Assembly (NCBI GenBank): GCA_964480915.1
Contig: CAYZRS010000003.1
Location: 1-64,000 of the forward strand
Direction of reading: 5' to 3'
Source of the DNA: CAWGCE01 sp964480915
Lineage (GTDB): Bacteria; Planctomycetota; Planctomycetia; Pirellulales; Pirellulaceae
DNA: 64,000 nt
The position numbers and the translations under genes are program-made. The notes beneath the pieces were generated by a model. The model did not search any database. It saw only the letters and a program-made list of their open reading frames with translations, and had not been told where the DNA came from. Below are positions 59,801 to 64,000 of the stretch, in pieces. The first letter of the stretch is position 1, and each line of letters starts with the position of its first letter.

Positions 59801-60078
59801 ACATCACGGTCGGCGGAACGGTTCAAACCGAGCAAAAGGATGTCTTTCTCAAGGCGGACAACGAGCTGGTCGTTACCGCAGCGGGCGGCGTTTCTGCCGG
59901 AAACAATGTCGACCTGAAGACCCGTTTCGGTGATATCGAAATTCACGGTTCCCTTGTCGCGGGAACGTTTGATCAACGCACCACGCGCGGAGACATTAGG
60001 ATCGACTCGGGCGGCGTGGCGCTGATCACTGGCGAATTGGAAGCGCTGGGTGAGATCAAAATCAAGGAGAGCATCTGA
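47866..60078 (+). CDS. giant LEPR-XLL-type filamentous surface protein / adhesin
   Basis: A 4070-residue protein, by far the largest gene here. The N-terminus carries ETDIESLERRILLTI, close to the LEPR-XLL element that opens large planctomycete surface proteins. Residues about 40-970 are beta-helix-like Gly/Ser/Thr/Asn repeats. An EF-hand-like loop DTNGDGVVSYQD (near 891) may bind calcium. Five H-x-TGD...GGG...GL-x-G-x-TY repeats lie at about 975-1405. From about 1440 to 2580 there are 57-63-residue repeats of the form AGSxxxNxIxNxTxAxI...S, like LktA-type filamentous adhesins. A helical coiled-coil insert (3108-3280; LLTAAENLLDAAETALDDA) contains two Cys (HAACITV, YNACYA). The end is beta-helical again without an autotransporter barrel or PEP-CTERM signal. 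Envelope attachment or adhesion is inferred; the secretion route is unclear. Confidence 0.85.
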   Translation: MYPSIRRLLNSTRQRSAYQSRRFEREFLETDIESLERRILLTIAPIELTGNSVEFSGSELVEDALYLRLNESLLEYSESGAAGSYSSDLNVVDAGVQTLTFSAGTRIDIDLGIGDDSIFIDESLRNAITTIGGTLHFTSGVGSADTLFGPHGTWQITADPTNLLGSSSGTGQLSGGANRFSIETTGNVIVVGDIFTDYDLSMTAENITIADGVTVSTRQVANNNNVLLADSTGDSFDVTLSAPMIDVGSGARILTQATGSFVAGDITFDALDDQTGVDTPVFQIDIVNAATRISLDNATIRGGEVSFSAVAESSSQFYDDDEPGAAILNFLADGPSEIGGVAVTNAVAEIVVGTGTEIEGSFVSFLAEADTHSNVTTLGTALAIAYGESNPHARITVADGVAISASGDISVNSLAASEMDITAKQGLYPQKSQSSIDITIASGQADIQSIVEIGAGATLESSGQVSIHANMLQSQNVTSKAAAYEDGSIGGAIAHSTSASDVHAHVDGTIVAGGNVSIVAQSTTEKNDAATDSVVGSGFIASRVIGPANPTSLTSKAFNFIRGNQPTTGSSTGGSQKFALAAAYTYSDHANDVVARIGNGASVTANSGSIDVNATILTTQEVSAQTSVDSQKLETNKPGSNTKENSNAVAVIVASFDNATEAYIGESAAVDAYLGVHVQAETLLPFDFDWHEIDEFSDVSDKFNANLGIQNGLVTSWARSKATGTKTAIAGSLIFNTFQTSSRAYIAENATVNESSESDQQRVTVTAENVVETVNVAGLPLLGGQTTGGQGAGGSYLEMNYINDASAVIHSGAEVNGSSLVVSADTKMRNISLATSGGVADKLAFNGSGSIANVDNRSIARIDDGAMVVTRNGEIAPLVHEEGNPPLALDTNGDGVVSYQDRDVATVTDQAVATNLNQLVVADDDSLIFNLTGGVTKSQSVGIGFSTGINNITRNTQALIGNEATSIGDGTFSPAVGVDTAGNINLGFDHGFATGDTVVYSSGGGVEMDGLTNGATYWVTVIDSSTVRLEKTDVAATGAAQAFFVPAAAVNSDGAADLKNSIDLGYAHNYQTGDSVVYRTGGGQAIDGLADGQTYYVIVVDATSIALTESKDAAENIARISFAAANIDGTTEAIDFLATHDFRTGDAVVYSNGGGVSIDGLVDGETYFVRVDDSQSIFLAATAEAAQLGTDLIDLAAAASSAETHSLRRAVRIELDASLATGDAHSVRLQVAPSGESNDRHAIMKVVDPLATVEGENHTIDLGYEHGFTTGQAIIYDNGGGESIGGLASGETYFVVVMNATTIQLADSRADATAVTPTIVELDSAEASGTSHGFGGVFHDRPAVDAEANTIRFDRQHAYATGDAVTYQSGGGQAIEGLVDGNTYYVIVVDGNTIQLTASEAAATAETPTAIELDATDASATGHGLRGVDDANGSVTAGGSVRVAAINRGYITNVSLAGAITNDTPTGAKKTQSKEAASTKTKATQGVSVAGSVSLNTIDDTTIAAIRDADVSLQNPIDTTADIGVQATNRSNVDSISGTVAYASAQQATAGLAGSLAVNTLTNETLAVVESSELQTAAGDLFVDAASQGEIRSIAASGSGVTRNATLSIAGQVALNKIDNATGAIISTGSTIDSAAAVAVTATDNNLLHAIAGATTFGGKAGFGASVASNRMETETIALAAQSEIVAGGDMTVSAAADNEIKAITAAIGASKAGMVGAFGVAFNSISATTTASLSDIPDADATNVGGDLLVSSSDASSTQAITGGIAASGTTAGLGGGFAKNNVRNVTAANIEEAKGAALGSLDVTAASNTAIEAITVGGGGAQTFAVGGSLSLNTIHNETSAAVTNSDLTSSSQQGLNVDVLATDNSTIKAISGGAAIATSGVSVGAGIASNIVANTTVARIENSTIDATGAVVADATSTSLIESITVGGAGANTFALGGSVSLNDIQNTIDAHISTGSEVDATGTVRVEATDSTTIRGIAGGVAIATGAAAVGGAFATNEIVNTVTGYIGDSNVEADGFVEVKANATSLLETITAGAGASTNELSGGVSLNAIASTLAAHIASSNVSADHGVKLTAEDDSTIKALSGKAGGAATASIGGAAAFNEMENSIYAYASDSTIDTSAGSLELIAQSRATIESITASGSIAGTASVAGSVASNFVGNETQAYLDATSVDAFGNVTVVADALHTVETFAGAIQVGGTLGFGGSVAVTNLDNSTVSYIADSDVSAKGNALSSIPATDGSHTQVDVRGVAVVAISSSDVSVIGANGSGGGTAAVAATVTVQTSDDLTEAYVVGSDINAANNAAHAEQTVIVSASNETNVDVKAGGLSLSGTAGAGATSDTTSIGNTTRAYIADQAEVAAAASIDVTTMTEERVNSITVSGAGAGTAALAGNVVVVNVVSTNEAYVEEATLESFGDINVSANNDVYLGTQENGDRPGIIAGAVGVGLSAAGVGGAVAVNTIENNTVARITDSTVDAANDLAVTANTVEDIVTFAATGAGGLYVGAAGAVTVNTIKSQTLAWVERGDGNTHINSKSSLASANQNVWIDAHDQASIQSDVGAVTVGAASVGAAVDVSTIKNSVRAVLGHNVNVNATESLEVTADANNFVQSTVVSGGGGVGSVQGSVSIVNVGSAATNQAIDAATGTDSAVNDQIGGSSVGNQLGNSAAAERAKSRSDASTNTLSVSGEFDPTQPAFQTTYAAIGADSKVHIGGNILVDANDTTQVKSLAGAGSVGGIGVGGGVAVTNLHNRTNAFIGARADVTAGGNITVAAAGQIVDTDVDGVAGTAGGIGLGAAVAVLNSESDVTARIIDFASVKSGSDIAVTASANSDLHSEADGFNVGITLAVGLNSARTTSTPTVTASIGSGAYIAGNNVTVTATSEDDSSSSADGSSNGLLTGSYVEAVTTLTNEAKVTIGEQSTIVATNTLEVVAESNLGAESDSTAGGIAGTSTGISPSTTNLTSTTTVDIGQSAELLARIARIRAQVTRIDAKANATFASTISLASLAKAEAIVAVDSDATILNRGADIAGYDRLELIARQSGVSARSESLVDAGIVPVVRSVSRNHVDVDSDIDIQAGSALRGTDVLIDASSDSLTSFVIDTDVNSATIQTLDGLLTAAENLLDAAETALDDAQVVFDLADQALANAEDGLADSQSALTSAQNAVDDFIDDFVHAVAHAACITVIWHPPTYNACYATAAAVARAAANWTSNATFRALNSTLSLARSAVSSARTAVNNAQDDFDEATDTLIQAGQDVLDRGNEVTAALDALLESFTTEETGQKREDNSVALNGDLYTGAIVDRVTINPDGTYASASGISGQVVDNEFVMNDIIASDLVSTDTANFIVRSNGGSVSGQFSVHEQVYLAALTINNRSDLDLRVADILADSADTVDANISISASSNSLNTPVVTTSKASDIGIMSVDGTDVVIAGTLDAEVGNVEVVAGDNVTLEGTIRALDEITVRAEQGSIQQVGTAATLLSGLVNLHADHGSIGSATDAVQVATERLVVANAFDLIHVAGASNLVVEAAASGDVMLEASAGNLTGSASGQDLQLNASGNVGRNNSYFTVNGGVASVNSNEVYLIAPDALVVGEVLSDGVVILRSGGDLSLTGQVASSSNVFATSDHGSLLIANNGTIRTTYVYLQAALDVLMSSSDPIVAQNLEAYSIAGSVFLRSTVDEFGAYAEHQVELVETDDIQLTWVGANGAIRVHAGGTITADYVDSSNSLDGNPTDVAGNFVGLISRTGDVLVNDVRAGTSNGQVSLSAAGNIVESPNTDDSADVTAALVMMNAGGDIDVNTAATEIYEFANGKKIRVKTDRSLQLYLETTSDVIVNADGDVTATYIETAGRNINVKSNDGGVFLQNVTTTHKNGKIRIQANGSDGAGHITQQATNVAGIANVVSAAKAIDFNAKGGVTVGGIVQSNQSNVTLSAGETLAITETAKLLAAKTIKGSSRFRDINIEGDIWAAQRIDLRAKGDITVGGTVQTEQKDVFLKADNELVVTAAGGVSAGNNVDLKTRFGDIEIHGSLVAGTFDQRTTRGDIRIDSGGVALITGELEALGEIKIKESI
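50788..52075 (+). repeat. five copies of an HGxxTGDxVxY-GGG repeat in the surface protein
   Basis: Degenerate units begin near 50788, 51045, 51262, 51640 and 51916. Each encodes H-x-x-x-TG-x-x-x-x-Y-x-x-GGG-x-x-x-x-GL-x-x-G-x-TY-x-V, followed by a spacer ending in A-rich residues. The repeats are diverged at DNA level, so this is an old protein-level duplication. Confidence 0.8.
52180..55600 (+). repeat. long array of about 60-residue adhesin repeats
   Basis: The translated region repeats a motif of the form GGSVSLNTIxNxTxAxIxxSxVxAxGxVxVxAxxxSxIxxIxGGxA about fifteen to twenty times, with period 57-63 residues (about 170-190 bp). Boundaries are approximate because units are diverged. Shadow open frames on the minus strand are produced by this regular composition. 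Confidence 0.65.
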
Positions 60079-60150
60079 TCGGCAACGGCTTCGTGAAATA
60101 TGGAGTCAACGAGATGGCGTTGCGACGTCGAAATGTGAATGAGCCGCCGG

Positions 60151-60711
60151 CTACTGATCTTCGCCGATATCACGACGTAGCCAGGCGCGTGCATAAGCCC
60201 AATTTCGGTCGGCGGTCGCTTTGGAGATGCCTTGGATTTTGGCCGCTTCCGCCGACGTGAGCCCCGCGAAATAGCGCAGCTCGACCAGTTGCGCCATCTT
60301 GGGTTCGACATCGGCAAAACGCTCGAGCGATTCGTGGACGGCGAGTATTTCGCCATCGGGATCGCTGACACCGAATTGCGAATCGTGAAGTTCCTCTCGT
60401 TTGAACTCGGCCCCATGTTTTAGACGACCCTTGCGGCGGGCGTTTTCGATCAGAATGCGTCGCATGGTCTGAGCGGCTGCACCGAAGAAGTGTCCTTTGC
60501 CATTCCATTCGGTCTCCGTTCCGGTGCCAACCAAACGAACATAGGCTTCGTGAACCAAAGCGGTAGCGCTCAGCGTGTGCCCCGGGTTTTCCTTGGACAT
60601 TTTCGCAGAAGCTAACCGGCGCAGCTCTTCATAGACGAGTGGCAACAGTTCTTCTGTCGCGCTTTGATCGCCGTTCTGAATCGCGTCGAGGATGCGAGTA
60701 ACTTCGCTCAT
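60151..60711 (-). CDS. RNA polymerase ECF sigma factor
   Basis: A 186-residue sigma-70-type factor from ATG 60711; an open frame extends to 61116 but its extra residues are not sigma-like. Region 2: LLPLVYEELRRLASAKMSKENPGHTLSATALVHEAYVRLVG; region 4: MAQLVELRYFAGLTSAEAAKIQGISKATADRNWAYARAWLRR. The HTLSATALVHEAYVRL stretch assigns it to the planctomycete and proteobacterial sigma group usually found with Ser/Thr kinases. It lies convergent with the giant surface protein gene. Confidence 0.9.
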   Translation of the reverse strand: MSEVTRILDAIQNGDQSATEELLPLVYEELRRLASAKMSKENPGHTLSATALVHEAYVRLVGTGTETEWNGKGHFFGAAAQTMRRILIENARRKGRLKHGAEFKREELHDSQFGVSDPDGEILAVHESLERFADVEPKMAQLVELRYFAGLTSAEAAKIQGISKATADRNWAYARAWLRRDIGEDQ

Positions 60712-61060
60712 GAGGATTCTTAATGGTGGTTGCAAGGAGGCCGCAAACGGTGCATTGTGATGCCGAAGTGACGGCATGTCGACAGCACTCGTTTCTGGGA
60801 GGCGGTACACGTCGCCAGTCTTGACATTAACTTGGGCACTTCTGAACTGCAAGCAACAGAAGTGCGGTCTTCTGTCGGCTTTCGCGTCCGTGGCCGATTT
60901 CCGGGCGGCGTTGCACTCGCTGGTCACAAGGACGATAACGCATTCTGGGGTGAACATGAGCGGTGTCCGATAGGCTGGGCAGTGCCAATGTTGTGTCCGA
61001 GTGGGCGTAACGCAGGCGATGTACGTAATGGCGGGCTTCACAATGAAAGCGGATTTCGCA
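60712..61060. other. intergenic region between divergent genes
   Basis: Promoters of the ECF sigma factor (-) and the PQQ-type protein (+) should lie here. Alternative in-frame starts for the propeller gene occur at 61001, 61019, 61028 and 61043. No other feature was recognised. Confidence 0.35.
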
Positions 61061-62356
61061 ATGACCAGATTGTTATTCCTTGGGCTCGTCTCGAGCTCGA
61101 TCGTGCTGGGGGCCACGTCGTCGCTACCCGCTGAGGATTGGAGACAGTTCCTCGGTTCGCATCCCGAAGGCAGTCGTAGTCAAGCGGCGGTCGCTGTCCG
61201 CTGGTCCGATGCCGAGGGGATTCGTTGGAAACGTCAGTTGCCCGGGCCGGGCTCTTCGTCGCCCATCGTGGTCGGGGGGCGAGTCTACGTCACTTGTTAT
61301 GCGGGCTACGGCGTCGGCAGCGAGGGTGGATCGTCCGCAGCGTTGGTTCGGCATTTACTTTGTATCGATCGCACCGATGGCCACGTCGTTTGGGAGCGGA
61401 AGACTCCGGCGTCGCAACCGGAAGATGTTTACCGAGGGTACATCAGCGACCATGGCTACGCTTCCAATACTCCGGTCAGTGACGGGGAACGCATTTATGT
61501 CTTCTATGGTAAGAGCGGCGTATTGGCATTCGACTTGGATGGCACCGAACGGTGGAGAACGTCCGTGGGCGACGGATCGAGCGAGCCTCGTTGGGGTTCG
61601 GGTGCCAGCCTCACGCTTTGGAATGAACTCGTCATTGTCAACGCGGCCGAAGAGTCGCACGCGATCCTGGCCTTGAATAAGCGAACGGGCAAGGAGGTGT
61701 GGAGATACTCGTCCGATGCGTTGGAGCTTTGCTATGGAACCCCACGATTGATCACATCTGCCGGTGGTCAGCAGCAGTTGGTCATGGGGGCGCTGGGAGA
61801 AGCATGGGGTTTAGCTCCCGCGACGGGTGAGTTGTTGTGGTTCGCCAAGACGGCGCTCACCGATAACGTCAATCCAAGTCCCGTGGCGGGAAATGGTGTC
61901 GCCTACCTATTCGGCGGATTTCGTTCTTCCGGCAGTATCGCGATCCGATTGGGAGGCACCGACGATGTCACCGATTCGCACATCGTCTGGACGAGCAAGA
62001 GCAGCTCGTACGTGGCAACGCCCGTTCTCCACGAAGGGCACCTTTACTGGATCGACTACCACGGTAAAGCGTTTTGCATTTCGGCCGCGACCGGCGAAGA
62101 GATCTACCGACAGCGCGTGCCGGGGTTCGACACACGCCGTCCCGTTTATGCATCACCTCTGCTCGCTGGTGGCAAGCTCTACGTCGTCACGAGGAAACAA
62201 GGCGTCTATGTCCTCGATGCGGCACCCCAATTTCGCATTGCTGCCATCAACAAAATTGCCGTCGACGAATCGCAATTCAACGCGACGCCGGCCATCAGCG
62301 ATGGCGAGTTGTTTCTGCGATCGGATCGCTTCCTTTACTGTATCGGTAAGCCGTAA
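61061..62356 (+). CDS. secreted PQQ-like beta-propeller repeat protein
   Basis: A 431-residue protein from ATG 61061, which gives a compact signal peptide (TRLLFLGLVSSSIVLGATSSLPAEDW). GCGGA lies about 10 nt upstream; earlier in-frame starts are possible. After the signal, WRQFLGSHPEG and WKRQLPGPGSSSPIVVGGRVYVTCYAGYG open the propeller; blade motifs GHVVWERKT, GTERWRTS, GKEVWRYS, GELLWFAK and SHIVWTSK follow. It is a paralogue of 10242-11486 with the same architecture. Role in the envelope unknown. Confidence 0.85.
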   Translation: MTRLLFLGLVSSSIVLGATSSLPAEDWRQFLGSHPEGSRSQAAVAVRWSDAEGIRWKRQLPGPGSSSPIVVGGRVYVTCYAGYGVGSEGGSSAALVRHLLCIDRTDGHVVWERKTPASQPEDVYRGYISDHGYASNTPVSDGERIYVFYGKSGVLAFDLDGTERWRTSVGDGSSEPRWGSGASLTLWNELVIVNAAEESHAILALNKRTGKEVWRYSSDALELCYGTPRLITSAGGQQQLVMGALGEAWGLAPATGELLWFAKTALTDNVNPSPVAGNGVAYLFGGFRSSGSIAIRLGGTDDVTDSHIVWTSKSSSYVATPVLHEGHLYWIDYHGKAFCISAATGEEIYRQRVPGFDTRRPVYASPLLAGGKLYVVTRKQGVYVLDAAPQFRIAAINKIAVDESQFNATPAISDGELFLRSDRFLYCIGKP

Positions 62357-62372
62357 GACCCGCCGCCCGGCC

Positions 62373-64000
62373 CTACTTGTCGGCCGGGTCGAGCCCAAAC
62401 TTACTGCGGTCGGGATAGGCGGGCCGTTTGGGCGGTGCGTAGCCGTTGGTTTTGATTTCGTTCAGCATCAAATCAATCGCCGCATCCAGTTGGGGATCGC
62501 CACCATCGACCATTTTTGCCGGATCATCGATGACGTCGATATCTGGATCGACGCCGTGTCCTTCGATGCCCCAAGTTCCATCTTTCTCATAGAAAGCGAA
62601 CGTCGGTGCGGTGACACTCGATCCGTCAATCATTTGCGGGTTCCCTGAAATGCCCACCAGTCCGCCCCAAGTTCGGCGGCCGATCAGTTTTCCAAGGCCG
62701 GCTTGTTTGAACAGAGCCGGGAACATGTCGCCTCCGCTGCCCGCCATGCCGTTGATCAGCATGCATTTGGGACCTTGGTGCGAATCGGGCGGCCAGGTCC
62801 AATCGCGACCATCACGCTTGGCCCAAAAATTCGTCACCGGGCGGTTGAGCAATTCAATGAACCGAGTCGGAATCTGCCCTCCACCGTTCCAGCGGTCATC
62901 GATGATGAGCGCGTCTTTGGCCTGTTGAGCATAGAATTGGCGGAAGAGGTCGTTTTGCCCAGGGACTCCCGTGTTGACCACGTAGATATATCCGACGCGT
63001 CCCTTCGTCGCTTCGTCGACATGTTTCCGCTTCGCTTCGATCCAGTGACGGAATCGTAGGTTATTGTCTGAGCCTCGCAATTTCACCACGACGGTGCGGT
63101 CCTCGTCGTCGACGTTTTCATCGTCACTGATGAGCAGCGTTGCGGTTTGGCCGGCGAGTCCTTCGAAGAATGCATAAGGATTATCGCCATCTGTCAGTTC
63201 GGCGTTGTTGACCTCGAGGAGGAATTGTCCTTCCTTGACGTTAACGGCTCGAAGCGGATTGCGAGCGTCGGTATCCCAATCGGCACCTTCAAAAATGGTC
63301 CCAATCTTGTAGCGCCCTTTTTCGGCCTCGAAAGTGCAGCCGAGCAGCCCCACATCACTGCCCTCTTTTCCTTCTTCACTCGTTCCACCGCCTCGGTAAT
63401 AGGCATGACCGACATTCAATTCGGCGATCATCTCGCGGATGAGGAAGGCAACGTCTGTGCGCGATGTGCAGTCATCGAGCATGTCGGCGTAGCGATCATG
63501 AATCGCTTGCCAGTCGACCCCATGCATGTTCGGGTCGTAGAAGAAGTCACGTTCGATGCGCCAGGCGTCGGTGAAGACTTGCTTCCACTCTTCACGTGGA
63601 TTGATGCTGACATGCATGCCCGACATGGGGACTTTGTCGTCTAGCTTCTGTCCGGCCGACGCGTTCACGATGTAGCCCGAATTACGGCGGAAAACCAAGA
63701 GCTTCTTGCCATCGGCGGTGATCGCAAATTGTCCAGCACCGGCGACGACCGTTTTCTCCTCGGGCTCGTCGTCATGCATGTCGTAGAGCTTGATCGAGGC
63801 TCCGTCGCCTCGCCGAGCATAGATGAGCTGATTTTTGTGATTGACGGCGAGGCTGCCGAACGAACCTTGATCGACCGGCAGCTGGAAAATGCGTTTTGCT
63901 ATTCCCTCGAATTCGACTTCGAGCGGTGCGGCCTTTTTCTTTTTGCCGCCGCTCGAACCTTCTTCATCGTCACCCCGCGTCGCTTCGAAATCGATTTCCA
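62373..64000 (-). CDS. tricorn-like S41 family peptidase, 3' part (5' end outside the window)
   Basis: The frame is open to the window edge, so at least 542 C-terminal residues are seen and the start is missing. The beta-propeller-like N-terminal part is represented by GIAKRIFQLPVDQGSFGSLAVN. FYDPNMHGVDWQAIHDRY is the helical linker typical of tricorn proteases. A PDZ-like part follows (LLGCTFEAEKGRYKIGTIFEG). The catalytic S41 core shows IDDRWNGGGQIPTRF and INGMAGSGGDMFPALF, where the Ser of GSGGD is the nucleophile. A Lys-rich loop (SSGGKKKKAAP) near the 64000 edge is unusual. It should degrade peptides in the periplasm or cytoplasm. Convergent with the PQQ-type gene with 16 nt between stops. 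Confidence 0.88.
   Translation of the reverse strand, partial: EIDFEATRGDDEEGSSGGKKKKAAPLEVEFEGIAKRIFQLPVDQGSFGSLAVNHKNQLIYARRGDGASIKLYDMHDDEPEEKTVVAGAGQFAITADGKKLLVFRRNSGYIVNASAGQKLDDKVPMSGMHVSINPREEWKQVFTDAWRIERDFFYDPNMHGVDWQAIHDRYADMLDDCTSRTDVAFLIREMIAELNVGHAYYRGGGTSEEGKEGSDVGLLGCTFEAEKGRYKIGTIFEGADWDTDARNPLRAVNVKEGQFLLEVNNAELTDGDNPYAFFEGLAGQTATLLISDDENVDDEDRTVVVKLRGSDNNLRFRHWIEAKRKHVDEATKGRVGYIYVVNTGVPGQNDLFRQFYAQQAKDALIIDDRWNGGGQIPTRFIELLNRPVTNFWAKRDGRDWTWPPDSHQGPKCMLINGMAGSGGDMFPALFKQAGLGKLIGRRTWGGLVGISGNPQMIDGSSVTAPTFAFYEKDGTWGIEGHGVDPDIDVIDDPAKMVDGGDPQLDAAIDLMLNEIKTNGYAPPKRPAYPDRSKFGLDPADK

Overview
The window looks like a chromosomal stretch of a planctomycete, most likely Pirellulales-like. 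This is inferred from gene content, not from a marker gene. Indicators are three DUF1559 pseudopilin-like proteins, a secreted formylglycine sulfatase, two secreted PQQ-type beta-propellers, a PEP-CTERM protein, ECF sigma factors next to a Ser/Thr kinase with a C-terminal repeat region and next to a membrane/beta-lactamase fusion, and a 4070-residue surface protein with an N-terminal LERRILL (LEPR-XLL-like) element. No rRNA, tRNA, CRISPR array, insertion sequence or integrase was seen. Coordinates and start choices were worked out by hand.

Left part (1-13.4 kb): a compact trio on the + strand consists of a DUF3179 protein whose reading frame is crossed by one TGA, then arsM and arsS, the two core enzymes of arsenosugar biosynthesis. 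The TGA falls exactly where DUF3179 proteins have a conserved Cys. It is followed 13 nt later by a 7-bp hairpin that fits the bacterial SECIS pattern, so I call the gene a selenoprotein. Then come a DUF1559 protein, small secreted proteins, a PEP-CTERM protein, a cysteine-rich helical-repeat secreted protein, a sulfatase, a PQQ-type propeller, and a second DUF1559 gene followed by a lipoprotein.

Middle part (13.5-26.9 kb): asnB, a SAF-domain dehydrogenase and an FAD oxidoreductase are tightly packed (3-nt gap, then an ATGA overlap) and are followed by a divergent pseudopilin. A sugar-utilisation block follows: L-fucose mutarotase, zinc alcohol dehydrogenase and NAD-dependent epimerase on +, a TIM-barrel isomerase and a Gfo/Idh/MocA dehydrogenase on -, and a divergent sodium/solute symporter with a Nudix hydrolase.

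Right part (27-64 kb): a single 9.2-kb gene encodes a fully reducing type I polyketide synthase (KS-AT-DH-psiKR-ER-KR-ACP) that continues into a condensation-like domain with a broken HHxxxDG motif and a thioester reductase, suggesting reductive release of a long-chain aldehyde or alcohol. After it lie a DUF5009-type acyltransferase, small membrane proteins, an MFS carrier, an ECF sigma factor overlapping a membrane protein fused to a serine beta-lactamase-like domain, a kinase, the 12.2-kb surface protein gene, another ECF sigma factor, a second PQQ-type propeller, and a tricorn-like S41 protease that runs off the right edge.
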